Origin: Gracilaria domingensis
Lineage: Eukaryota; Rhodophyta; Florideophyceae; Gracilariales; Gracilariaceae
Direction of reading: 5' to 3'
Assembly: GCA_022539475.1 (NCBI GenBank)
Contig: VCMS01000025.1
Coordinates: forward strand, 62,001 to 126,000
DNA: 64,000 bases
Below, piece by piece: positions 50,301 through 59,900 of this stretch (its first letter is position 1; every line of letters starts with the position of its first letter). The translations under genes were made by a program, and so were the position numbers. The notes beneath the pieces were generated by a model, which did no database searches, was not told the DNA's origin, and worked only from the letters and a program-made list of their open reading frames with translations.

Positions 50301-51806
50301 GAAGAGGCTGTTTTATCTCAAAGATCGGCAGACCCACAGAAAGGTGAAACATTCGCAGCAATAACGAAAGTTATTCATCTCGTTCTGAGGACGATTCGCT
50401 TGGAATTCGCAAACAGCATGAGTGTTGGTTTAACCCTTACGTATATGGAGCTAGTATCGGTCGTTATTCAAGCGGTGAGAAGCAGGGGCAAGGCTTGTCT
50501 CAAAAGCATTGGTGCACTAGTTTTTACAGCCATGACAGACATTCTGCGAGAGTATTCGGTAAGACATGTGACAGTGCTTCGGGAGATGCTACGGCTTTGT
50601 CTGAGATGTATGGAGAGATCTGCCGCCTTGGAATTCGGTCGCCGATTACTTTTGTGGCTCGGTAACAGCTCATCACTGCTAAATTCTCGTTTCTCTGTTG
50701 AGGACATAGATGACAAAAGGCTCAAGGTAATGGAATTTGATCCAGATATTGTTGCAGAAGGTATGGCGCTGGATGCCGAAGTTGAGGATGAGGAGGATGG
50801 TGAGGAAAGGGATGAAGCCACTATGAAGGCTTCATCGTCCCTGAATGTTCAGAGCGCATCCGAGGTGGAAACTCACGCAGCAGAAAAACGTCCGTCGAAA
50901 TCGGTGGACGGCACCCAAAGCGACACAACCGTGAATGACGCGCATCGCAGCACGCAGGAATCAGGATCATCAGCATCAGAAGATAAGTCAATCAAGTCAT
51001 TATGTCTGGATGAGACAGCTGATGTAGGTTTGATTTCCATTGTCACGGTGCTGGCTTACTGTCAAGAAATTGTCACTCATGATGTACACGGGCATCGGTT
51101 TATGGTCCGTGAAGACAGAGACTCCGTGTCTGTTCCAACCACTGGCAAAGAAGATTGTTCTGTACAGATCGCAAGCATCCTGCGGGACTTTTGCAACACC
51201 AGTTTCGCAAAACTTGTTTCTCCGAAACAGCGGGCCTGGCCAGATGTGTTGGTGAAGAAGATTGACTTCATTCTTCATGGACTTCTCGACTGTGCAGAGC
51301 TGAAATTGCGCCTCGCGGTGAAAGCTGCACGTCGAGAGTCAGGCGCTGGGCGATGCACACCTGTGTTCCGAGCGGCGTTATCCATATTGCGAAGTCTCTA
51401 TGATGAATCTACAACAAAGTCGTCTGTCTTTGCCACTGCCAAAGCTATGTCCCGCTTGAACAAAGTCTCTCTTGAAGAAAGACTGAGGACCACATCCATG
51501 GAAGTGTCACAGGTTGTTCGCGAAAATTCGGAAGCGTTTGATAAGAACGTGGCGAAAGAATGGAACGTCATGTTGAAGAATCTTAGCAAGGGCAGTAGTA
51601 GCTCGATAAGCCGAGCCTTAGGGACCCTTGGTAAGGAAGCTTCAGCAGGGGTTTCGGACCACGTTCGTGTTTCTCATCCACGAAAGCGGCAACGGCTTCG
51701 GAGTCGGAATTCTGGCATAGACGACTGGCTTCAAGACGAACGAGGAGATGACAACTACGCCGATCTCGAGGACTTCATAGTGCCCATGGATGCCATGGAA
51801 CAGTAG
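47400..51806 (+). CDS. FANCI: Fanconi anemia group I protein (FANCI)
   Basis: 1468 aa, slightly longer than human FANCI (1328). The protein is a continuous run of helical repeats. The clearest match is around residues 465-525: LKEALELISLLPSSYDCRIL, ASVPIFVTC, SMIMYLRKAAGSRSRKFQII and GLLTALEQ, which line up with the human segment that carries the monoubiquitinated lysine K523; the corresponding lysine here is Lys508 (in SRSRKF). Later blocks (RHSVLSILITLCSFGCLED, TAMTDILREYSVRHVTVLRE) fit the C-terminal arm. A Glu/Asp-rich and Ser-rich linker lies near residues 1120-1200 and a basic patch (RKRQRLRSRNS) near the end is a likely nuclear signal. FANCI pairs with FANCD2 as a clamp on DNA at crosslinks. 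A single exon of 4.4 kb. Confidence 0.82.
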   Translation: MSSADNEDVIGNVVRTFEADGSTEATQGLLRSMQSTTVTSIIGSIRNPPPHITPNRLLRALWSVPAIRPTILTSLAEAMASSFTDVDASLLEEIDFLLVAHARNPSRPHERRLKDISLCASYIAKQSKEVFSPVHGPMLVYCARAASVINTTQGQEVRTKILQFLLLSMCDDENIAVQAVIALLENELDIAEEEERVMMNIILRFVSTNCLEGDLPDVLRAILFSLTKTNSSHKAYVLSWLVFVIIQRATGDVLTEIVNVVDVMVLDSEVVCDRIANAFWSVLNYSSREEHSAQKRFRFSPSHVAVLYCILSDASTEAQQEYLYYILERMLLDPAVSFDISTAASSSSSAGDEDFRRKAIFVESIKILAVQNRSQTILEFYEGLLWKSKKYQEWGSMMLLELFVWVSESRRSILNIIFGTIVQTETADYTVNAFCALYERIAGTPRSAFALRECQDGLKEALELISLLPSSYDCRILKASVPIFVTCPNLTDSMIMYLRKAAGSRSRKFQIIACTGLLTALEQDYISKETTQTCSETLKLMMETTDITVKSHLITKVLKFIRRKPEYTGRIADLSELLMKQFVIVLQNPGVRPKGDECTGQVANRSEQVLDVSLSITNCFGQVYGEYILREPVALLAKFCMSIAFEEERMMKHMEQYMKYLGNENGALMDACLVSTSKAPVLARVKTLCEQYDVLFGTGYSNVGANHCLAYGLGLMVRDHLDGRSQSGKNSDESSKQSSSEQPQFASMTAREAASKLHSSSIQPTFNESVTFKERLDALKVVEGIPEEEEIAGVLKKKICSEVLGRLRHDLKAGLLDDGDRIPTANQMKAMVSTLCSMYHANCPWLLKRNSAAHQESTSTEQKSAGDEPSNSRSAGREHHSQNCVPSSLYRRVSSHAHLANDVRRAIEVRQLQLLDPSLRIAIRHSVLSILITLCSFGCLEDELETFAQLLQPAAEGVGETAKDTEREEAVLSQRSADPQKGETFAAITKVIHLVLRTIRLEFANSMSVGLTLTYMELVSVVIQAVRSRGKACLKSIGALVFTAMTDILREYSVRHVTVLREMLRLCLRCMERSAALEFGRRLLLWLGNSSSLLNSRFSVEDIDDKRLKVMEFDPDIVAEGMALDAEVEDEEDGEERDEATMKASSSLNVQSASEVETHAAEKRPSKSVDGTQSDTTVNDAHRSTQESGSSASEDKSIKSLCLDETADVGLISIVTVLAYCQEIVTHDVHGHRFMVREDRDSVSVPTTGKEDCSVQIASILRDFCNTSFAKLVSPKQRAWPDVLVKKIDFILHGLLDCAELKLRLAVKAARRESGAGRCTPVFRAALSILRSLYDESTTKSSVFATAKAMSRLNKVSLEERLRTTSMEVSQVVRENSEAFDKNVAKEWNVMLKNLSKGSSSSISRALGTLGKEASAGVSDHVRVSHPRKRQRLRSRNSGIDDWLQDERGDDNYADLEDFIVPMDAMEQ

Positions 51807-51937
51807 ACTTTGAACTCGTTGGTTCTTTAGACTAAACGGTAGTACACGTCTACCATTCACCCGTGGTGTCTTTTATTGGCGTACACTACACGGATGGTTA
51901 TGACAGCATCATGATTCATGACCATAACACCACTGTA
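51807..51937. other. 131-bp spacer between convergent FANCI and MSH3
   Basis: The stop codons face each other at 131 bp, so the 3' ends of the two transcripts are very close. No hairpin seen. Confidence 0.6.
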
Positions 51938-54900
51938 TCATGTCGTCCCGATGCCATTATTGAGCAGGCGGTGAACTTTCTGCACAACATCCGGTTGGCT
52001 CCACAGAGCAGTCCCGAAGAGGTGCGCCATTTCTCCATCCCTTTTCTGAAGTTGTTGCGTTGACTCCAGTTCAACTGCCTTGCACTGAGCTTCGTCAACA
52101 ACTTCTTCCGGAATTCCCGCAAGCCGAGCCACGTTAAGACCATAACTGCTGGGGGCAACTCCATCTGTTAACTTGTAAAGAAAAACAATTCTGGAGCTTT
52201 GCTTATGCGCGATTACACTGTCTCTACAAGATCGAAGTCCTTGCCTTCCATTGGCGGCGTCCGTTCCCTTAGCTTGAGTTTCGACATAGTTCATGTAAGC
52301 GGCTCTTACCAGAAGCGGATGCTCTGACCTTAACGAAGCTAAGACAGGGTAGTGAGTAACGAAAATTGTGGTACAACTGATCTTCGTTAGAAGGTGTGAA
52401 AGAGTTGCGTAGGCTACAGCTGTTCCATCGTGTGTAGAGGTTCCCCTACCAAGCTCGTCTAAAACCACTAATGACCTGGAAGAAGCATTGCTCAGGATAC
52501 GGGAAGTTTCTGCCAGCTCCACCATTAGCGAGCTCATTCCTTTCGAGATAGAATCAGAAGATCCCATTCGAGCGAACATGGAATCATAGGGGCAGAGCTT
52601 TGCTTTGGCTGCAGGAACAAAGGAGCCAATTTGAGCAAGAATGACGACAAGCGCGGTCATGCGGGCATATGAGGACTTACCGCCATAGTTTGGACCGCTG
52701 ATGACCAATGCGATTTCATGCTCACCACTCCCGAGGCGGATGTCATTAGGAACATATGTTGGACAGGTAGAAAGCAATTCGGTAAGAGGATGACGAACAC
52801 ACTCTGCAACTAACCCTGAAGGTTTGCGAGTGTCAACCTCAATTTCTGGTTTGGCGTACCCTGGCATGATGGCAACTCGAGCAAGTGACGACAGGCAATC
52901 GAGATCAGCAAGTATCCTTACGATTGCTCGAAGAGGCAAAGCGATATCTGCGAACATTTTGAGATAAGACTGCCAGCACTGGGATGATACAACCTCGGTT
53001 CTTTCTCGGGAGCAAAGGACTCTCTCGAACCCATTTGTCGCTTCTGGTGGACGATATCGCTTCACTGCCTTTGTCTGGCTCACAATAGTCCAGGACCTCG
53101 GTAACTTTGAAGCACGAGTGACGGGAACCTCCAGAAGATACTCTTCGTTAGCCACCTTTTTCCACTCCCATTTTGGATTGGAGTGTTGACTCCGCAGCTT
53201 CCGCAGAATCTTGATCATGTCCTTTTCGGCAGCTTTGAGTTCGTCAGACACAGATTTTAGCTGTTCTGCATTAGAAACGAACTCATCTTTTCCTTCCGAA
53301 TCTCCAAGAATTTCGTTTAGAGGTTCATCCATGTGAAATAGATTGTCATATTGGTTCTTTGTAGCGGCCTCATAGTCTAAAATCCGAACAATCGGGTTGT
53401 CCATTATGCCTCCTATATCAGGGGCTGTTTTAGAAAGCTTTTGAAGAAGATGTGGAGTAGATGGCGTGTCGCAGGCGAGTCTTAACTGTGCGAAAGTTTC
53501 CCCTGTTTCACGAATAGTGGACAGAATAGAGACAAGCTCAGAAGGGGTGGATTTGTGACATGCAATTCTCGTTAGTCCTTGATCTAGGTCAGGGAGCTTG
53601 TGCAAGTTCCGGATTACACTCGAAAGCACACTTCCAAAGGTATCTGACTCGCTTTCTACATCAACATTTCCGTTGATCAAACCTGATATGTATTCCACAG
53701 CATCAAGTCGACTGACAATATCTCTTCCATTCACCAAAGGGTGTGAGATCCATTGCCTCATCTGTCGACTTCCAAATGCTGTACGAGTTTGGTTAACAAG
53801 TCCCATCAAAGAACCATGAACTGATCCATTGTTTGAGTTTCCAAAGACCTCGAAGTTCTTCAATACATCTCCTCCGATGCTCATTTGGCGCGTTGTCTGA
53901 AACTCCTTGTATTGAAGGGCAGTCGTTACGGAAAGCTCCAGTTTGAACTGTTTTAAGTACTCAATAAGGGCACCAAGGCAGGCCAACACCTCAGGATCTG
54001 ACGGAGAATCACGGTCACCTTGTATTCTAGATTTCAATGTTTCGCTGACAACGTTAGGTTCAAACACGTTATCATTCATTCGTTCTAATCTCGAACTCAT
54101 GCTTTCACAAAATGCCTTCACGACAAGCTCTGTAGGCCGAGAGTTCTGTCTTTTGGTCATCAAAACCTCAACAGGTTCTATGGCCACAAGTCTCGACTCA
54201 AGATCTGAACGCAAATCGTCGTCCTCAAAGCAGTCGTAGAAAACTTCCCCAGAAGCAGAGTCCACGGCAGCCAGCGCAATCTTCTTCTTTTTGGAACCTG
54301 CTTGCTTTGATTCTACTTCAAGAATAGTCATGATGAAACAAGCTGACTTCGCGCCTGTATTTACACCCATTGCAGGACCTCCAAGCTTTCCATCTGCCAC
54401 AATCGTTCCTTTCGTGTACACTGCAGACAAACTCCGCTGGAAAAGTCCAGACTTGCTGTTTGCTCTCTTTAACGCAGCAGTTTCACTTTGTGACACAACA
54501 CCAACCTTGTAGCCGGCTTCAACAAGGCGCCGCACATGAAAAGCAAGTCGATGTGTGGGAAATCCTGCCGTCAAGAAGTTGTGGTCGAAGAATGATGCAA
54601 CGCGCAAAACTTTGGAAGCAATAGACGCGTCTTTGTCAAACAGCCTGTATTTGTATCCACACTCGACTACGAGGACCATGTCCGGGTACTGCTTTCGAAG
54701 CTTAATGACTTGTGATTCTAGTGGAGTATACTTGGCCGCCTTGTTTGCTTTTTGTGTCTCTTTGACGGGGTCACCACCTCCCCCTGTGCGACGAAGAAAG
54801 AAGCTGTTCTTTTCCAGTCGCCCAATTTTTTGAGTAAACTGTCTGCGCCGTTTAGGATCTCTTGCTATCTCGTTTGGTTCGGTTCCTCTGTCGAGTCCAA

Positions 54901-55681
54901 AGGAAGATAATGGTTGTGAAGCTTTCTTTGCGCGTCGGGTCGTTTCTTGTTCTACACCCGATTCAAACTGACCCGAGTCGTCCTGCAACAAATCCTGAGA
55001 GATTACTACATCAAGGTCTTCTTCTTCGTTTCCTGATTGTTCATCATCGCCCTCGACTTGGAAGTCAGGGTCATCGCTCCTTGAGCGTTTTTGCACCGGT
55101 TCTTCTTCACTTTCTTCGTCATCTTCGTCGTCGTCCATTACAATGACACGGCGACGGGTTCGCTTTCTAGGGGTTCTGTTCAATGGTGAGGAACACTGGG
55201 AAGCTGAGCCAGCATTTTGAGAGGGAGACAGAAGCACAGCTGTTGTAGGGGTATCCGGTTCTTGTGGTTTTGACGTGTCGTCTTTCCGGGCAGATTCGGC
55301 ATGAGTTTCTTCACAAACTTTGGTCTTTTCCGAATTCTTCTCTTCACAAGCTACCTTCTTTCCCTCGGGTGCAGCGTCTAGCCTTTTTGAATTCTTCTCT
55401 TGAGACGGAATTGGGATAGGGATGGAAGCAAGTTGTCCGGAAGGCGCCTCCTTGAGCGGCGACCGCAGATGCTCGCTCTCATGCTCAGAGGACGCCTTCT
55501 CCCCGGTAGAAGATGCACGCTGATTAGGGCGAGTGCTCTCAGCTTGTTCAGGAGCACGTTGTGGTTTTGAAGCTTTTGGCACGGCGGGGGAGAAAAAGCG
55601 AGATATCAATAGTTGTTGGCCCCTGCTCTTCTGCTTCTTTGGCGTTTTATTCCTCTTCTTGATGTGGGCCTTTGCCGTCAT
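51938..55681 (-). CDS. MSH3: DNA mismatch repair protein MSH3
   Basis: 1247 aa from the ATG at 55681. Near the start, QLLISRFF is a PCNA-interacting (PIP) box. After a disordered, charged linker with a basic RTPRKRTRRRV patch, the mismatch-binding domain reads YTPLESQVIKLRKQYPDMVL, ECGYKYRLFDKDA, PTHRLAFHVRRLVEAGYKVG and VVSQSETAALK, which is the MSH3 form (KYR.F in place of the MSH6 F-x-E). The connector, lever and clamp follow, then the ATPase: LVISGPNYGGKSSYARM (Walker A, Lys1002; Tyr replaces the usual Met), MVELAETS and LVVLDELGRGTSTHDGTAVA. With MSH2 it forms MutSbeta, which recognises insertion-deletion loops. Single 3.7-kb exon. Confidence 0.93.
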   Translation of the reverse strand: MTAKAHIKKRNKTPKKQKSRGQQLLISRFFSPAVPKASKPQRAPEQAESTRPNQRASSTGEKASSEHESEHLRSPLKEAPSGQLASIPIPIPSQEKNSKRLDAAPEGKKVACEEKNSEKTKVCEETHAESARKDDTSKPQEPDTPTTAVLLSPSQNAGSASQCSSPLNRTPRKRTRRRVIVMDDDEDDEESEEEPVQKRSRSDDPDFQVEGDDEQSGNEEEDLDVVISQDLLQDDSGQFESGVEQETTRRAKKASQPLSSFGLDRGTEPNEIARDPKRRRQFTQKIGRLEKNSFFLRRTGGGGDPVKETQKANKAAKYTPLESQVIKLRKQYPDMVLVVECGYKYRLFDKDASIASKVLRVASFFDHNFLTAGFPTHRLAFHVRRLVEAGYKVGVVSQSETAALKRANSKSGLFQRSLSAVYTKGTIVADGKLGGPAMGVNTGAKSACFIMTILEVESKQAGSKKKKIALAAVDSASGEVFYDCFEDDDLRSDLESRLVAIEPVEVLMTKRQNSRPTELVVKAFCESMSSRLERMNDNVFEPNVVSETLKSRIQGDRDSPSDPEVLACLGALIEYLKQFKLELSVTTALQYKEFQTTRQMSIGGDVLKNFEVFGNSNNGSVHGSLMGLVNQTRTAFGSRQMRQWISHPLVNGRDIVSRLDAVEYISGLINGNVDVESESDTFGSVLSSVIRNLHKLPDLDQGLTRIACHKSTPSELVSILSTIRETGETFAQLRLACDTPSTPHLLQKLSKTAPDIGGIMDNPIVRILDYEAATKNQYDNLFHMDEPLNEILGDSEGKDEFVSNAEQLKSVSDELKAAEKDMIKILRKLRSQHSNPKWEWKKVANEEYLLEVPVTRASKLPRSWTIVSQTKAVKRYRPPEATNGFERVLCSRERTEVVSSQCWQSYLKMFADIALPLRAIVRILADLDCLSSLARVAIMPGYAKPEIEVDTRKPSGLVAECVRHPLTELLSTCPTYVPNDIRLGSGEHEIALVISGPNYGGKSSYARMTALVVILAQIGSFVPAAKAKLCPYDSMFARMGSSDSISKGMSSLMVELAETSRILSNASSRSLVVLDELGRGTSTHDGTAVAYATLSHLLTKISCTTIFVTHYPVLASLRSEHPLLVRAAYMNYVETQAKGTDAANGRQGLRSCRDSVIAHKQSSRIVFLYKLTDGVAPSSYGLNVARLAGIPEEVVDEAQCKAVELESTQQLQKRDGEMAHLFGTALWSQPDVVQKVHRLLNNGIGTT

Positions 55682-56905
55682 GTTGACGGTTGAAGCGATG
55701 AGAAGAAGGAGCGAGGTGATAAAACCCTGAGCAAGTCGGATATGCCTGGAGCGGCGCGTCGGAAAGACTGCACAGACGATATGATACAGGGATAGCGCTC
55801 TTACCGTGTTCGCGCTACGGTGCAATGCGGGATCTAGAGCGATTCGGTTCCCGCCAAAAAATCAGGTTGATGTTTCTGTCTCGAGAACTGCGCTCGTCGC
55901 GCGCAGTTGCTCAACGTAAGTACGACTGGCACCGGTGCCTCGTGCATTGTTGCCGCCCGAGTTTCCGATCCACCCAAGGCATGCTACTAAAATATTAGAC
56001 CGGTAAACGAAGGATATCCTTCCTAGATACCCTTGATGCCACTCATCAGCTTTTTGGGGGCACACTGCTTTTCGAAGCAGATATCGTTTAGATGATCTTC
56101 TTCGTGGCAGCCCCGCAGGCTGGGCTGGTCTCTGCCCTACCGGACGGGCCGTTCGGGTTTCCGTTGTGGATCAACCACCTTATGCAACAATTTGGGTCAT
56201 ACGCGCTGGACCAGAGCCAGCAAGCACTCCGGACCTCTGGTTCTCTCACTGATTATTGACCTCTGCGAAGCTTGGTGCCCAAAGTTACGCCACTTTAGGT
56301 GGCTCCGTTCACCAAAACAGTGTATCCCATCGTAAGACTTTCAGAAGACACTGGCCTTGTTGTCTCCATATCCATATGCTGATCATATCTGTTGGAACTA
56401 GCGTACTCTCGTATCCTCCCGATCTGGAACGGGAAGTCGTCCAACCTATCGTGCAGTACACAAGCGGAAGCTCTCTCATACAGTGGGCTACAATATGATA
56501 AAATCGATTACGAACAGGTACAAACTGGACTGTCCTGCAACCTAGGATGATTGTGATTGAAAGCTGCGGCCATAGGCCTAATCAATCGCGATGGTAAATG
56601 AGGAGTAGAAGCTTGCGGACCTGGCATCTACCTAAGACTTGGGATGGAAGGGCTATGCAACCGATTTCGAGCGGCGGGGTTGAGTCAACCACGAACTAGG
56701 AACTTTTTTATGGATTCATAATATATACGATAATCATGGAAACTAGACCTTTTCAGTCTTACAGACTCTAGGCCATAGTCGCCGTAATCCTCCGAAAACG
56801 TTCCCACTGCTCAGAATTTGAAACAAATTGTTAACAATTGATGTAGAGAGCATATCGGCACTCTCTCAGTTAAGTCAGATATATTCACTTGTGGTACATG
56901 TTATG
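55682..56905. other. Intergenic, 1.2 kb
   Basis: Between the divergent ends of MSH3 (start) and SET1 (stop), both on the minus strand. No supported gene. GC-rich repeats of GGGCTGG/CAGCC type near 56,110-56,130 allow small stem-loops. Must contain the MSH3 promoter. Confidence 0.45.
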
Positions 56906-59900
56906 TCAATTTAGATACTTGCGACAGTTTGCCGCTCCGCATAGGCAAGGGATCTTTTTATCCTCCGCCTCATAGTCAAACTTGTAATCATACGTGAGTT
57001 CCTCACCAATACTGATTGCCCGCTTGCTGTAAAAAGCAATGGTACTTCTTCCACCGATCGTGATTTTGCGAGCAATTACGTTCGGATCACAACTGTGATT
57101 GATGAATCGCGCAATTCCACCTCGTCGAGTTGCATCAATAACCGTGTTCCAGTTAAGTCGAAAGAGATAGCTATCACCCATACCTTGTCTTGTGTACTCC
57201 TTTTCTCGAAGATCTGCGACTGTCCTACGAATTAAATCGCCTATGTACTCAATCACGAACTCGTCCGGTTCTATATTCTCCTTCGCATAGAGCCCCATTC
57301 CGTGAATCTGTGAACGATCAAACTGCACTTTCTTCCATCTCTGCTGTAGACTGTTCAAGTTGATAAAATCGTCATTCTTAGGTTTGATTTTGCTTACGCC
57401 CTTCCGATACAAGCGTGATTCCTGTCTACTTTGGCGGGATGAAAGCGCAGACTTTCCGGAAAGAGATTCAAGGTGGAGTCTTTTCCGTCGCTTATTCTTA
57501 CTTTGGCCACGAATGTACATCTCTGTTCGAGCACACTTACCATCACGATCATCGACAGTCAAATCAGTCCCATCAACATCCCTGCTGATATCTGGTTCAC
57601 CAGCTTGTCCTTCACTTTCAGTTGCTGAACGTTTAATGCCAGTCTTTGATGCAACTATGCCGTCAGACATATCCCCGTGTTTTCCCGAGGTTTGGGTCCC
57701 CTGATCTGCATCGGGAGCGATATACAACTCGAATTGATCAACACTAGGCGATGTTGGTACTGTGGACGAACATGACCTTGTCTTCCTTTGTGGTATATTT
57801 GAGGCACGCTTCAGCTTCTTCTCTTTCTTGGTTTTTCCCGCTTTGCCGTTCTTGCGACTTTGCTTCTTACTGCTCGCGCTTGCTTTAGCACTCTTTGTGC
57901 GAGCGGGATGCCCAACCTTTGTCGTTGCTCTTGATCCTTCTTCTTGCTCCTTTGGTGGTGGAACAGGAATAGAATCAGGCTCAGGAGTCGGCTTTTGGTC
58001 AGATGTCTGATCTAATGAAGCTTCCGGTGTCGGGGTCGATATCGTTTTGAGAGGTGGCTGCCGAGAGAAAAGCCCAAGTGACGGAAGGCCGGATTCCGTG
58101 TGCAAACACTTCAGCAGGGAAGACTTTGAATGGCGATAATTCGATTTGGTCTCCAGTACTTTGTCTAGTTCAGAAGTGAGAGCTCGAGTACTTGCAGGAG
58201 GAAGCACGCCCTCTGAATTTTGAACATAAAGAGAGGACGGGCGGCTCCTCCCAGTTGAATATTTCGCTCCGCTTTCTGTTCCCGACATTGCTACATCTGT
58301 TGTTGCAGGATCATTGTTCAGAACTTGATTTGCATCTTTGGAACTCTCGGCACCATGCAGGGTTGGCTGTTCTGTTTTCTCCGTAGGATCATGGCTTTCC
58401 TCCATTATCGCGTCTGTCCCCAAATTTGTCTTAGACTTGTCTGCAGAGTCCTGTGAAGACTTCAGAACGGTAGAACACGACATCTCCGATTCATTCATAC
58501 GACCTGTTTCTTTCGTGGGAGATGCGAGCATCTCTCGCTTTACATCCTGACATTGATCGGGTTCAATCTCCTTCCTTGGCGCTCCTTCGGAATGGAACAT
58601 AGACAATGTCTTACTACCATTGGAAAGTAATGAGGTGTCGGGATCAGGTATATCACTAAAACGGCTCCGTCGTACGCGTCTTCGAGCTGATCCGGTCCTA
58701 TTCAACTCACGCGGTTCCTTCCTACCTGATATCCTGGCTTTCTTCGGGCTAGATTCTGGCCTATCCCCAACATCAGGCTTGGAGAACGCATTTGCTGAGC
58801 GAGGAACACGATGCACGGTGTCGTTTTTGTTTTCGTTCAGTCGCATGCTTTTCCTTTCCGCCTTCTTCGCAGAAACAAACTCGGAAACTGACCTTGCCAC
58901 AAGTGCTTCGCATCTCTTCAACTCTAGTTGGGCATGTTGCCTCGAAACTCGGTCAATTGCGTGGCGCAAAACCGCATCAAACAGTTCTTCCTTGGATTTA
59001 AACCCGTTTTCAGATGCTGCAAGGTCACCGTTGGTTCGACGATCACCATCCTGGTGCTTCTTGTCTTGTATATTGTCAAGGTGAGAGACAGCGGTAGTCC
59101 TTTTAGTCCCATTTTCTCCGGAAGCTAGTGTTGGTAAGCTCTCTTGGGCATCCAGAGAATAGGTTTTAACAGCATTTGCCACAGGTTCTGAGGTATCTGA
59201 CGGCTCCTTTCGCTCGGTCCTGGGCGATTTACAGTTAGGGCTTGTTGGGCCTCCTCTCGCTGTTTTAATGTCATGGGAAGTAGACTCCGGCTGCCCACCT
59301 TTGTTCAATTCCGTGGAAGGAGATTCGCGTGGATGAGAAGTATCAAAGTCTGCACGCTGAACAACCATTGCGTTGCGACGGGAAGACTTGGTGTCGTCTT
59401 GGCTCGGTGTAACAGGATTTTGACGAAATCCATCAGAATCGGTATAAGCGTTTCGCGTTTTACCAGAATCAGGGCAGTACTTGTGTTTCCCTCTCTCCGA
59501 CTGTTTGGGCCCTCGATATGACGAAGCAAAACGGTCATCAGAGGCTGTGCGCGGTGAGGGATACGGAGCACCAGCAGTGGAAGGACGATTTGGTCGGTCA
59601 ATCCGCGTCAAACACTTCTCGGGTGTGATTCTGACGCCGCTGAAGGTAAAGCAACCGCGTCGTAAAGCAAGTTCCCTGTCTTCGGAGTCGTAAAACAAAA
59701 CATGATACAAACCTGGTGTTTCCTTCTGCATAACATGTATCGCATTAAACTCAGTGAACGACGTGCGAATGTCATAATCAGTTATGTCCGAAGGAACACC
59801 ACGCAAAGCAATGGCAGGGTAATCGCCGGGAAATAAACGTGAGCTGGCGCTATAGAACCTTCGGTCATTCCTATCGCCTGATTTGAATTGGAACGACCTT

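Noticed and set aside
51938-55681. MSH6 as identity of the MutS homolog
   Set aside because: The mismatch-binding domain has the MSH3 form (ECGYKYRLF) and lacks the F-x-E motif of MSH6.
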